Shown here: in pieces, positions 25,454 to 34,555 of the stretch
Position numbering within the stretch: position 1 is the stretch's first letter
Layout of the letters: each line of letters opens with the position of its first letter
Assembly: GCA_039990395.1 (NCBI GenBank)
Contig: JBDXFZ010000041.1
Span: 386,144-450,143 of the forward strand
DNA from: CALINF01 sp039990395
GTDB lineage: Bacteria; Pseudomonadota; Gammaproteobacteria; Pseudomonadales; Halieaceae
Length of the DNA stretch: 64,000 nucleotides
Direction: 5' to 3'
Translations under genes and position numbers: made by a program
Notes under the pieces: model-generated
Databases searched by the model: none
What the model was told of the DNA's origin: nothing
The model's input: the letters and a program-made list of their open reading frames with translations, nothing else

Positions 25454-27181
25454 ATGGCAAGCGTAAAAGACCTTCTTAAAAGCATACATGCCGCGCCCGA
25501 TGGGCCCCAAACTGCTGCCATCTTCGACTTCGATGGCACCATCATTGCAGGCTACTCAGCCACCGTCTTCATCCGCGAGCAACTCAAACGAGGCGATCTC
25601 TCACCCCGGGAATTTGTAGAGCTGATGAGTGCCATGACAAACTTCGGACTGGGGAACATGGGTTTTTCGGGCATGATGGCCGTCAATGCCCAGTTTATGC
25701 GTGGGGTGGACGAAAGTACTTATCGTGACGTTGGCCAAGAACTCTATGTCGATCAGATTTCCAGACTTATCTACCCGGAGTCGCGGGCACTGGTAGATGC
25801 CCATATTGCGAAGGGTCATACCGTAGCCATTATTTCCTCTGCCACACCCTATCAGGTGGAGCCGGCTGCTGCCGATCTGGGCATCCATCATGTCCTTTGC
25901 ACCCACCTGGAAATTGAAGATGGCAAATTCACCGGCGGCGTCGTCAGCCCCACCTGCTTTGGACAAGGAAAGGTCGATGCAGCTGAAGATCTCGCGAGCA
26001 AAACTGGCGCAGATCTGGACAACAGCTTCTTTTACTCCGACAGTACCGACGACCTCCTGCTGCTGGAGCGCATCGGTCACCCGCGGGCACTGAATCCAAG
26101 TACCAAGTTGCGCAAGGTGGCAAGAGACAGAGGCTGGAACGTGGCCAATTTCGGTAGCCGCGGCCGGCCCAGCCTGGGTCAATTTGTACGCTCAGTTGCG
26201 GCCACCGTTAGTCTTGTGCCCACGTTCGCCGCAGGCCTGCCGATCTATGCGTTAACCGGCTCGCGTAGAGACTCTACCAATTTCTCAATGTCGCTTTTCG
26301 CAGACACGGCAAAGGCACTGATAGGCCTGGACCTCAACATAAAGGGAGAAAAGAACATCTGGTCACACCGTCCAGCGGTGTTTGTGTTCAACCATCAGAG
26401 CAAGGCCGATGTGGTTATTATCGCCAGCTTGCTACGGCGCGATCTCGCCGGCATTGGTAAGAAAGAGATCAAGAAAATGCCTGTTATCGGTAAAGTGCTG
26501 GAGATGGGCGGGGTTGTCATGATAGATCGTGAGAATGCCGGCAGTGCCATTGAAGCAATGACGCCCTTAGTTGATGTTATGCGCGACGAAGGTAAGTCTG
26601 TGGCGCTGGCACCGGAAGGCACCCGAAGCATTGGTCCGCGCCTCTCCACCTTCAAAAAGGGCGCTTTTCACCTGGCAATGCAAGCCGGCGTACCTATGGT
26701 TCCGATCGTCATTCGTAACGCGGGGGATGTCGCGCCTAAAGGCGACTTTGTGTTCAGACCCAGCACAGTCGATGTGGAGGTTCTGGAGCCCATCGATACT
26801 AGCGCGTGGCAGGTAGACACTATCGATGAACACGTACGAGATGTGCGTAACCGGTTTCTCAAAGTTTTAGGTCAACCTGAAGAAAAAGCCTCAACGGGCC
26901 GAAAATCATCAACAGAGAAAAAGACCGCAAGCACGAAGAGCCGTGCCAAGCCTAAAGCAAAGACAAAAACGAAAACCGCGACCAAAGCTGCGAACAAGGT
27001 CACTAAAAAGGCCAAGCCAAAGGCAAAGGTAAAAGCACCTACAAAATCCCAAGCGAAGGCCAAGACTGCGACAAAACGAAAAGCCAAGCCGAAGGCCATA
27101 ACCAAGCGGCCAGCAAAAATTAAAGCCAAACCCAAATCGGCGGTCAAACCTAAACTTGCACGAGCTAGCAAAGACTCATGA
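25454..27181 (+). CDS. HAD-IB phosphatase fused to PlsC acyltransferase with Lys-rich tail
   Basis: A 575-residue protein. Residues about 20-230 are a HAD-IB phosphatase (DFDGTI with Asp25/Asp27, and YSDSTDDLLLLE). Residues about 290-470 are a 1-acylglycerol-3-phosphate acyltransferase (FNHQSKAD, His314-x4-Asp319; EGTRSIGPRLSTFKKG; PMVPIVIRNAG). Residues about 477-575 are a low-complexity Lys/Ala/Thr/Pro tail with AKPKAK- and TKT-type repeats like histone H1 or AlgP. HAD-PlsC fusions are known; the tail is unusual. The ATG overlaps no upstream gene; its stop overlaps the next start by 4 bases (ATGA), so it opens the plsB-like/gpsA operon. Confidence 0.9.
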   Translation: MASVKDLLKSIHAAPDGPQTAAIFDFDGTIIAGYSATVFIREQLKRGDLSPREFVELMSAMTNFGLGNMGFSGMMAVNAQFMRGVDESTYRDVGQELYVDQISRLIYPESRALVDAHIAKGHTVAIISSATPYQVEPAAADLGIHHVLCTHLEIEDGKFTGGVVSPTCFGQGKVDAAEDLASKTGADLDNSFFYSDSTDDLLLLERIGHPRALNPSTKLRKVARDRGWNVANFGSRGRPSLGQFVRSVAATVSLVPTFAAGLPIYALTGSRRDSTNFSMSLFADTAKALIGLDLNIKGEKNIWSHRPAVFVFNHQSKADVVIIASLLRRDLAGIGKKEIKKMPVIGKVLEMGGVVMIDRENAGSAIEAMTPLVDVMRDEGKSVALAPEGTRSIGPRLSTFKKGAFHLAMQAGVPMVPIVIRNAGDVAPKGDFVFRPSTVDVEVLEPIDTSAWQVDTIDEHVRDVRNRFLKVLGQPEEKASTGRKSSTEKKTASTKSRAKPKAKTKTKTATKAANKVTKKAKPKAKVKAPTKSQAKAKTATKRKAKPKAITKRPAKIKAKPKSAVKPKLARASKDS

Positions 27182-29520
27182 GCGCACTGAGCCTGGAAGA
27201 TAAACTTCAGACCAACCCCTGGCCCGCCAATGAAGGGCATGGCGTCCTGTTTATTCTGGATGCGCGCAACAGTCTCGAGGAAGATGTTTTGCGGCGCTGG
27301 GTGGGTCAACATCAACCCGAGTCCGCAGACAAACCCGTCATTGCCTGCATGGACCTCGGTGACGACAGCAAAGGAATAGACACAACAGAGCTTCTCAAGC
27401 GTATCGAGCTGCCAATAGACACAGTGGTAGCACCACTGGGTATAACCTGGCTGCCGAATGAAGAGGCAATAAATTCCGGTCCCCGCCTTCGCGACTTCCT
27501 CATGGGAGATCCGCGCCGACCCTCGCCCAAGCGCGGTCAGACCATTATCGATCGAGCGCCAAGCCGATTTCATCTCTTGGTCGGCGAGCCGGACTCACTG
27601 GAAAACCTTCAAGGTAGATACCGCCACAAATACGGCGTTGACCCATCGTCCGTGCTGCAATCGTTTTCCAAATTCGTGGCGCGCCAGGCAACCATCGTGC
27701 TGGGAGTGTCTGAACGTCATCTCCAAGGCGGGCGTTACAAGGTGCCGCGATATGTGGCCGAAAGTCTGCAAGCCAACCGAGGCTTCAACGAAGCGCTTGA
27801 TACCCTCTCCGCAGAGGAGGGCAAACCAAAACCAGAGCTAATGAAAGAAGCTGCGGTGTACATGAAGGAAATGATCTCCGTCCCCCGCACGTTCTGGCTG
27901 GATTTTTATGCAAAGTTCAACGATTTCTGCCTGGGTCTGGGCTACGAGTCCAACATTGTCTACGACCGCAAGGAGATAGATGAGCTAAGAGATGTCGTCA
28001 GAGACTACCCTTCGCTGCTGCTCTGGACCCACAAAACCTACCTGGACGGCATGGTTGTGCCCAAGGTGATGTATGAAAACGATTTCCCGATGCCGCATAT
28101 GTTTGGGGGCGCAAACCTCAGCTTCGCCGGCCTAGGCTTTCTGATTCGACGATCAGGCGGTATTTTTATTCGCCGCTCATTTCAGGACAACGCGGTCTAC
28201 AAGCTCACCCTAAGGCACTACATTGGCTATCTGATGGAGAAGCGCTTTCCGATGAACTGGGCATTTGAAGGCACCCGTTCACGCATGGGCAAGCTGATGC
28301 CGCCACGCTATGGCTTACTGAAATATGTTCTGGAAGCGTGCCACACTACAGATGCACGCAACATCCACATCATTCCGGTATCTATCAGTTACGACCTAAT
28401 TCGCGATGTAGAGGAATATGCTACCGAGCAAACGGGGCGTGGCAAGGGGCCAGAATCCCTGCGCTGGTTTATTGGTTATATACGCAGCCTGGCTCGTCCG
28501 ATGGGCAAGGTCTATATGGATATCGGCAAGCCGGTGGTATTGGATCGCGCGCCCGATCCAGATGACAAACTCGCCCTATCCAAAATCGCATTCGAAGTCG
28601 CAGTTGAAGCAAATCGCGTCACGCCGATAACATTCCCATCACTTGTGACAATGAGTCTTTTAGGTGCAGCTCCCAAGGCTCTGACAGAAGAAGAAGTGAT
28701 TGCCGACTTAAGGGCATTGCTAGCGTGGGCTGAGGAACGCAACCTGCGCATTTCCGACGACTTCGATCGCGCCTATGCAGATCAGATGGACGGATTACTG
28801 GGCATCATGATCGATGAGGGCATTGTCACTCGCTATGACGAGGGGCCAGAAATCGTCTACGGCGTAGCCATGGCACAGCACCCGGTCGCGAGCTATTACC
28901 GAAACACCATCATCCACTTTTTCGTCAACAAGGCGATTATCGAGCTGGCACTGCTAAAAGCGTGCGAGACCATCAATCCTGACGCACTCGAGGTGTTCTG
29001 GTCTGAAGTCGACTACCTGCGTGACCTATTCAAGTTTGAATTCTTCTATTCACCCACTGAAGAGTTTCATCAGCAGATCCGCGATGAGATAGATCGCTAT
29101 GGGATCGACTGGAGCACACTCATTACCGAAGGTCCCATTGGGTTCCAGAAAATTCTCGGATCGCTATCGCCGATTATTTGCCATGTCACATTACTCACGT
29201 TTGCCGAGGCGTACTCCGTCGTCGCCGATTTACTGGCAGGCATGGATCCCTGGGAATCCCTGGAAGAACAAGACTGCATTCCCCAAGCGCTAAAGCTCGG
29301 TCGCCAAGCCTATTTGCAGCGCCGCATCAGCAGTGAATCGTCTATTGGTAAATTGCTATTCAAAAACGGACACCAAATGCTCAAGCATCGAGAGCTAACT
29401 GAAGGCGGCGCAGATTCTCGCAAGGAAGAGCGCATCGCAATGGCAAAGGAACTGCGAGACGTCATTCGAAGGTTAAACCTGTACCAGGCCATTGGCGTGG
29501 TTGGACGCAGCGCTGCTTGA
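27178..29520 (+). CDS. PlsB-like glycerol-3-phosphate acyltransferase
   Basis: A 780-residue enzyme of the PlsB/GPAT kind, which adds the first acyl chain to glycerol-3-phosphate. The acyltransferase boxes are LLWTHKTYLDGMVVPKV (His285-x4-Asp290), GGIFIRRSF (about 328-335), FEGTRSRMGKL (about 364) and IHIIPVSISYDL. N-terminal 180 residues and the C-terminal 330 residues are the long family extensions. It begins with an ATGA overlap with the HAD-PlsC gene, and gpsA follows after 21 bases. Together they supply and acylate glycerol-3-phosphate. Related proteins of actinobacteria and marine Proteobacteria show the same gene pair. Confidence 0.88.
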   Translation: MSALSLEDKLQTNPWPANEGHGVLFILDARNSLEEDVLRRWVGQHQPESADKPVIACMDLGDDSKGIDTTELLKRIELPIDTVVAPLGITWLPNEEAINSGPRLRDFLMGDPRRPSPKRGQTIIDRAPSRFHLLVGEPDSLENLQGRYRHKYGVDPSSVLQSFSKFVARQATIVLGVSERHLQGGRYKVPRYVAESLQANRGFNEALDTLSAEEGKPKPELMKEAAVYMKEMISVPRTFWLDFYAKFNDFCLGLGYESNIVYDRKEIDELRDVVRDYPSLLLWTHKTYLDGMVVPKVMYENDFPMPHMFGGANLSFAGLGFLIRRSGGIFIRRSFQDNAVYKLTLRHYIGYLMEKRFPMNWAFEGTRSRMGKLMPPRYGLLKYVLEACHTTDARNIHIIPVSISYDLIRDVEEYATEQTGRGKGPESLRWFIGYIRSLARPMGKVYMDIGKPVVLDRAPDPDDKLALSKIAFEVAVEANRVTPITFPSLVTMSLLGAAPKALTEEEVIADLRALLAWAEERNLRISDDFDRAYADQMDGLLGIMIDEGIVTRYDEGPEIVYGVAMAQHPVASYYRNTIIHFFVNKAIIELALLKACETINPDALEVFWSEVDYLRDLFKFEFFYSPTEEFHQQIRDEIDRYGIDWSTLITEGPIGFQKILGSLSPIICHVTLLTFAEAYSVVADLLAGMDPWESLEEQDCIPQALKLGRQAYLQRRISSESSIGKLLFKNGHQMLKHRELTEGGADSRKEERIAMAKELRDVIRRLNLYQAIGVVGRSAA

Positions 29521-29541
29521 AGCAGAATAAGAGGATCAGTA

Positions 29542-30546
29542 ATGAATAATCTGAGAGTGGGACTACTGGGCGGAGGCTCGTGGGGAACGACCGTGGCATC
29601 ACTGGTGGCCCGCAATGCACCCGTCACCCTGTGGGCTCGCAACGCAGATACGGTTAATGAGATAAATCAGCAGCACACGAACGAGAAATACCTGCCGGGA
29701 GCAACCTTACCCGAAGCTTTGCAAGCCACTCACGATATCGGTGAGTGTGTTGGCAACGCCGATGTCGTCATCATGGGCATTCCATCCCACAACTTTCGCA
29801 GTGTATTACTAGAAGTAAAGCAGCACGTTCGTGCCTGGGTACCCATCATCAGTCTTACCAAAGGCTTGGAGTTGGATACGCGAATGCGAATGACTGAAAT
29901 CATCAACGAGGTATTACCTGGGCATCCTGTTGGCGTTTTGACAGGACCGAACCTGGCGCGCGAAATTATGTCGGGACAAGCAGCCGCGTCTGTGATTGCC
30001 ATGGAAGACGAGATCATCGTACGCGAACTGCAGAACCTGTTTAAGAGCGGCTTGTTTCGTGTTTACACCAACACCGATGTAATAGGCTGTGAACTGGGCG
30101 GTGTACTCAAAAATATCATTGCGATCGCGGTAGGCATGGGCGACGGACAGGGGGCCGGCGACAATACCCGAGCAGCATTGATTACCCGGGGTCTGGCGGA
30201 GGTCACCCGACTCGGTGTTGCCATGGGCGGACAATTAGAAACTTTTTCCGGTTTAGCCGGTATGGGCGACATGATCGCCACCTGCACCAGCGCGCAGAGT
30301 CGCAACCGACATGTTGGTATCGAATTGGGCAAGGGGCGAAATATGCAGGAGATCATCGATGAGATGGTTATGGTTGCAGAAGGCGCTAAGAGCGCGCCGG
30401 CTGTGATGGCACTTGCTGAGGAGTACGGTGTAGAGATGCCAATCGCACGCGATGTCTACCGGGTTGTTAGTGGCGAGACCAATGCGCGCGGCGCTTATCG
30501 AGGCCTGCTACGCGTATCGGCCGGCGCCGAGCACGAACCGGGTTAG
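29542..30546 (+). CDS. gpsA: NAD(P)-dependent glycerol-3-phosphate dehydrogenase
   Basis: A 334-residue enzyme that reduces dihydroxyacetone phosphate to glycerol-3-phosphate for phospholipid synthesis. It starts MNNLRVGLLGGGSWGTT (dinucleotide loop), has GLELDTR, GVLTGPNLAREI, the catalytic Lys in ELGGVLKNIIAIAVGMGDG, and GDMIATCTSAQSRNR. Last gene of the acyltransferase operon, with AGAGGA 7 bases ahead of the ATG. Confidence 0.96.
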   Translation: MNNLRVGLLGGGSWGTTVASLVARNAPVTLWARNADTVNEINQQHTNEKYLPGATLPEALQATHDIGECVGNADVVIMGIPSHNFRSVLLEVKQHVRAWVPIISLTKGLELDTRMRMTEIINEVLPGHPVGVLTGPNLAREIMSGQAAASVIAMEDEIIVRELQNLFKSGLFRVYTNTDVIGCELGGVLKNIIAIAVGMGDGQGAGDNTRAALITRGLAEVTRLGVAMGGQLETFSGLAGMGDMIATCTSAQSRNRHVGIELGKGRNMQEIIDEMVMVAEGAKSAPAVMALAEEYGVEMPIARDVYRVVSGETNARGAYRGLLRVSAGAEHEPG

Positions 30547-30666
30547 AGCCCGACCACCAATACGCGGGGTGGGCTTTCGCACACTTCTCATGCAGAATGT
30601 ACCCTGTCGGCAAATTGGGGTTGCCGGCGTCATCTGGAAAAACGCCAGAATGAACGGGGTGAACAC

Positions 30667-31500
30667 ATGAAAAGAATACTAATCGGCTGGCTCGCGGCAC
30701 TGCTGCTGGTGCCAGCAAGCGTACTCGCGGCAAGTTCGCAATTTACAGACCTAAAAGGCAATCCCGGGCTGCGCTCAGCCTCTGCAATTGTATTAGATTC
30801 TAATGGCTACGTGATCTACGGCAAAGACGTAGACACCGTGCGTCCGATCGCGTCAATTACCAAACTCATGACAGCGATGGTCATCCTCGACGCCAGACTC
30901 GATCTGGATGAAAAAATCACCATTACCAAAGCAGACCGCGACCTGATTCGTATGACTGGTTCGCGACTGGAATACGGTGCTCGCTTAACCCGACGTGACC
31001 TACTACTGCTGGCGTTGATGTCATCAGAAAATAGAGCGGCAACCGCACTGGGCCGTACTTTCCCCGGTGGAATGCGTCCCTTTATAGACGCCATGAACGC
31101 CAAAGCGGCATCTTTGGGTATGAGCCACAGTGGTTTCGCTGATCCGGCAGGATTGAAGTCGCAGAATGTCTCCACAGCAAAAGATCTCGCCCTGATGGTC
31201 GCAGCTGCAGATCGCTACCCGCTCATTACCCAGGCAACCACTACCAAACGCAAAGAAGTACGCCCCTACGCACAGCGCGGTCCGTTGACTTACGGCAATA
31301 CCAATCGCCTGCTGAAAAACGCTAATTGGGATATCGAACTTAGCAAAACGGGCTACATCAACGAGGCAGGCCGCTGCCTGGTGATGCGCGCCAATATCGA
31401 GGGCGAAGAGGTATCTATCGTACTACTCAACTCCTTCGGCAAGCTCACCCCTTTCGGTGATTCCAACAGGTTGCGCAAATGGATGCTGGCGACCACGTGA
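30667..31500 (+). CDS. pbpG: D-alanyl-D-alanine endopeptidase (PBP7 type)
   Basis: A 277-residue penicillin-binding protein with a signal peptide (1-21, ending VLAASS). The serine-peptidase triad is SITK (Ser63, Lys66), SEN (Ser120-Asn122) and KTG (Lys227-Gly229). It cleaves D-Ala-meso-DAP cross-links in the periplasm. Its stop is 41 bases before the next start, with the ATG at 30667 preceded by GGGGT. Confidence 0.9.
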   Translation: MKRILIGWLAALLLVPASVLAASSQFTDLKGNPGLRSASAIVLDSNGYVIYGKDVDTVRPIASITKLMTAMVILDARLDLDEKITITKADRDLIRMTGSRLEYGARLTRRDLLLLALMSSENRAATALGRTFPGGMRPFIDAMNAKAASLGMSHSGFADPAGLKSQNVSTAKDLALMVAAADRYPLITQATTTKRKEVRPYAQRGPLTYGNTNRLLKNANWDIELSKTGYINEAGRCLVMRANIEGEEVSIVLLNSFGKLTPFGDSNRLRKWMLATT

Positions 31501-31541
31501 ACAGGCACAAGCACATGGCTTTTCAGGCAGATGGAGAGAAT

Positions 31542-32246
31542 ATGAAGCCATTGGCTGCACTGGCACTTACGGCGATTTTGCTGGCGAATGTTAGTAGCGT
31601 CTCCGCAGAGGATGAAGAACACCCCAAACTCATGCAGGTTTTCCTGGGCAGCTTGCAACTGGATGACCAGAGCGGCCGCTGGACTAACGGCTTCGATGAA
31701 CCCGTTGACCTCGAGTTCCCATCATCACTGCCCAGCGGCGGTATGGAAGGGGAATATGTGTATGGTGAAGGCTACGTGCACTGGGGAATTAACCCCGGGG
31801 GTAGCATCGCCTGGAAGAACAGTGGAACCAAGATCTCTGGGGGTTTCACCGGCGACTCCGGGGCTGTCATTCGCGTCAATCTGGATAACTCGCTATTTCT
31901 GGGAGAGCTGCACTTGGGCGGCTTCGTTCGTGCAAGACTGGGGCCGAGGTTCACTGCGTATGCGGCTGCCGGCCCAATGATCATGTACGGCTCACATGAG
32001 GTTGAAGATGGTGAGATTCCAGAGGTGTCGCCCAGCAACAATACCGTTGTGATTGAAACCTCAGACGAATCAGACTTCGGCTTCGGCGCCTACGCCCGAG
32101 CTGGCATCGACTACCGTATCCAAGGCCAGCAACGGCTGGGCTTTGGCGTCCGCTACATGTATACAGAACTGGACTTCAACAATACGGTTGGGAAAGTGGA
32201 TATCGAGGGCCCTCAGTATGTGCTCGCCTACACCATGCCCTTCTAA
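31542..32246 (+). CDS. Outer-membrane beta-barrel protein
   Basis: A 234-residue exported protein: signal peptide MKPLAALALTAILLANVSSV and then alternating strands ending YVLAYTMPF with terminal Phe, as for outer-membrane beta barrels of the OmpW/OmpA-transmembrane size. It may be a small porin or a structural protein. Start ATG 31542 has GGAGAG upstream; an in-frame codon at 31479 would lack a signal peptide. Confidence 0.6.
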   Translation: MKPLAALALTAILLANVSSVSAEDEEHPKLMQVFLGSLQLDDQSGRWTNGFDEPVDLEFPSSLPSGGMEGEYVYGEGYVHWGINPGGSIAWKNSGTKISGGFTGDSGAVIRVNLDNSLFLGELHLGGFVRARLGPRFTAYAAAGPMIMYGSHEVEDGEIPEVSPSNNTVVIETSDESDFGFGAYARAGIDYRIQGQQRLGFGVRYMYTELDFNNTVGKVDIEGPQYVLAYTMPF

Positions 32247-32364
32247 AAACAACGCAATACTCACGCAATCATTACCTATGGCTGGTTAGCCAATCAGACT
32301 GCATTGCATTAATATCTTCTTCTGAACATACCAATGCCTGTTTTACCTGTCAGAGAGATACACT

Positions 32365-33576
32365 ATGAATAAGCGACTGCTATCCACTGCCACCCTGCTA
32401 GCTCTGGGCCTGTCTGGTCCCACGTATGCTGGCGGACTCTGGTTGAACCATTTCGGCGACTTCGCGGCGGGCCGAGCCAGCGCCGGTGCTTCTGCTGGTG
32501 TTGATGAGGCAAGCACCATCATTCACAACCCTGCCAGTTCCTTGCAGCTTGATGGCAGTCAGCTGTTTGTCAACGCAGGGGTGATTTTGGCGGACATAGA
32601 GTTCGATCTAGAGGAGTCAAATCCAATCAATGGCTTCGATTCCGGGGGCGACGCGGGTCTCGATGCGCCTATCGCTGGTTTTGCATATGTCCACGACACA
32701 GGATCTGAAAAGTGGAGCGCGGGTATTTACTCCGCAGGCATGTCAGGTGCAGGTCTGGACTACAACAATGATTGGGCGGGTCGGTTTCAGACCACCGAGG
32801 TCGAGATTTTGATTCTCACAGTGGCTCCGACTCTCGCCTACCAGCTAACCGATAAGCTTTCCGTTGGCGGTGCTGCACAACTTTATTACGGAACACTGGA
32901 TCTCGAATTGGCGGTCCCCAGTATCCGCCCCGGCGTTGAAAATGGCACAGGTACAATCGATGGCACAGACACGGGTTTCTCATACGCGTTGGGTGCAGTT
33001 TACGAAATTTCCGAGTTAACTCGTCTGGGTATCAACTATCAGAGCGAAGTTGACCTCGATTTTGACGGCGATCTGAAAGTTCCCGCCGGCAGTATCAAGG
33101 TTGATTCAAATACGGAGCTACCACTAGCACAGACGATCAGAATTAGCCTGCACCATAGTCTGGACGAGCAGATCGGATTCGATTTCACTGTGGGTTGGGA
33201 CGACTGGAGCACTCTGGGTGCGGTCTTCGTTGCATTGCCTGAGCAAGACGCGAGTCTGCAGAAAAACTGGGAGGATACTTACCACTACGCCGCCGGCTTC
33301 CAGTATGCTGCGACGCGAAAATGGGACATCACGGCTGGCATAGCCTACGACACGAACCCCGTCAGTAGCACTGACCGAACAGCTGACCTTCCCGTCGACA
33401 GACAGATCCGATACAACGTCGGCGCACGCTATGCTCTGCGCGACAACTTGAACCTGGGTGGCTTCGTGAACTATACAGATTTAGGCAGCGCCAAGATTCG
33501 CAACGACTTCTGGAGCGGGGAGTACTCCAGCAACGCGGTGGTCGAGTTGGGTGTCTATGCCAACTGGCGTTTGTAA
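32365..33576 (+). CDS. FadL/OmpP1 family outer-membrane transporter
   Basis: A 403-residue outer-membrane beta barrel with a signal peptide (cleaved after PTYA) and the FadL opening GGLWLNHFGDFAAGRASAG..., with ADEAS-like VDEASTIIHNPAS (the NPA motif). FadL proteins take up long-chain fatty acids or hydrophobic compounds, fitting the acyltransferase and thiolase genes nearby. AGAGATA precedes the ATG. Confidence 0.93.
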   Translation: MNKRLLSTATLLALGLSGPTYAGGLWLNHFGDFAAGRASAGASAGVDEASTIIHNPASSLQLDGSQLFVNAGVILADIEFDLEESNPINGFDSGGDAGLDAPIAGFAYVHDTGSEKWSAGIYSAGMSGAGLDYNNDWAGRFQTTEVEILILTVAPTLAYQLTDKLSVGGAAQLYYGTLDLELAVPSIRPGVENGTGTIDGTDTGFSYALGAVYEISELTRLGINYQSEVDLDFDGDLKVPAGSIKVDSNTELPLAQTIRISLHHSLDEQIGFDFTVGWDDWSTLGAVFVALPEQDASLQKNWEDTYHYAAGFQYAATRKWDITAGIAYDTNPVSSTDRTADLPVDRQIRYNVGARYALRDNLNLGGFVNYTDLGSAKIRNDFWSGEYSSNAVVELGVYANWRL

Positions 33577-33615
33577 CGCGGCTTAGTTGGACAAGCATTT
33601 GCAGGAGCAGCAATC

Positions 33616-34551
33616 ATGCTAGACAGACGGAGTCTACTGCAACTCGGGGCCGCAGCAATGGCAGTGCCGTCACTCGCGCTGGGTGAATCGAAGATGAACC
33701 CATCGACGCGCGCAGCAACAGGGCCTCTCATTTCCCGCCCAATACCTAGTAGCGGTGAACAGCTTCCGGTCATCGGGATGGGCACCTCGCGTACATTTGA
33801 TACCGACAACGACCCTGAATCTCTGGCGCAACTCACCGAGGTCATGCAGCTGTTCTTTGCAGCAAAGGGATCGATCATCGACTCATCCCCAATGTACGGT
33901 AAAGCCGAATCTCGAGTAGGGGATGTTCTAAGGGCAATGACACCTCGCCCACCTGTATTTGCAGCAACCAAGGTCTGGACAACGGGCAAGGAAGAAGGCA
34001 TCGCGCAAATGCAAGAGTCAGCGAAGCGCATGGCTGTCGATACTTTCGATCTGATCGCGGTACATAATCTACAGGACTGGCGCACTCATCTGGACACACT
34101 TAAGGCGTGGAAGTCCGAAGGTAAGGTACGTTATATCGGTATCACCACATCACACGGTCGCAGCCATGATGAATTTCTAGAGGTGATGCGCAACGAACCA
34201 ATCGATTTCGTACAGTTCAGCTACAACATAGAAGATCGCACCGCAGAACAGCAGATATTGCCCACAGCACAAGACCGCGGCATTGCAACCATGATCAACC
34301 GGCCTTATCAGAAGGGGTCGATATTTGCCAAAACCCGTGGCAAGGCGCTGCCGGAGATGGCGAGAGAGATAGACTGCGATAGCTGGGGACAATTTTTCCT
34401 GAAGTTCATCCTGTCACACCCTGCCACCACCAGCATTATCCCTGCCACTTCGAAAACTCATCATATGATCGATAACATGAAGGCCAATTTCGGCCGCGTA
34501 CCTGATGCGGGTCAGCGCCAGGAAATGATTCGCTTATTCCAGAGTCTCTAA
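33616..34551 (+). CDS. Exported aldo/keto reductase
   Basis: A 311-residue AKR barrel with an N-terminal Tat-like leader (MLDRRSLLQLGAAAMAVPSL). The core shows Asp in IDSSPMYGK, Lys in FAATKVWT, His in LIAVHNLQD and the strand RYIGITTSHGRSHD. Substrate is unknown; Tat leaders on AKRs are uncommon but occur in marine Proteobacteria. The next gene starts 4 bases after its stop. Confidence 0.88.
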   Translation: MLDRRSLLQLGAAAMAVPSLALGESKMNPSTRAATGPLISRPIPSSGEQLPVIGMGTSRTFDTDNDPESLAQLTEVMQLFFAAKGSIIDSSPMYGKAESRVGDVLRAMTPRPPVFAATKVWTTGKEEGIAQMQESAKRMAVDTFDLIAVHNLQDWRTHLDTLKAWKSEGKVRYIGITTSHGRSHDEFLEVMRNEPIDFVQFSYNIEDRTAEQQILPTAQDRGIATMINRPYQKGSIFAKTRGKALPEMAREIDCDSWGQFFLKFILSHPATTSIIPATSKTHHMIDNMKANFGRVPDAGQRQEMIRLFQSL

Positions 34552-34555
34552 ACTC

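Noticed and set aside
25147..25479. 110-residue plus-strand frame upstream of HAD-PlsC
   Set aside because: No ribosome site; it runs into the next gene in another frame and shows no family pattern.
26872..27573. 233-residue minus-strand frame opposite the Lys-rich tail
   Set aside because: Antisense to the low-complexity tail and the PlsB start; hydrophobic bias is the reverse complement of the lysine-rich repeats.
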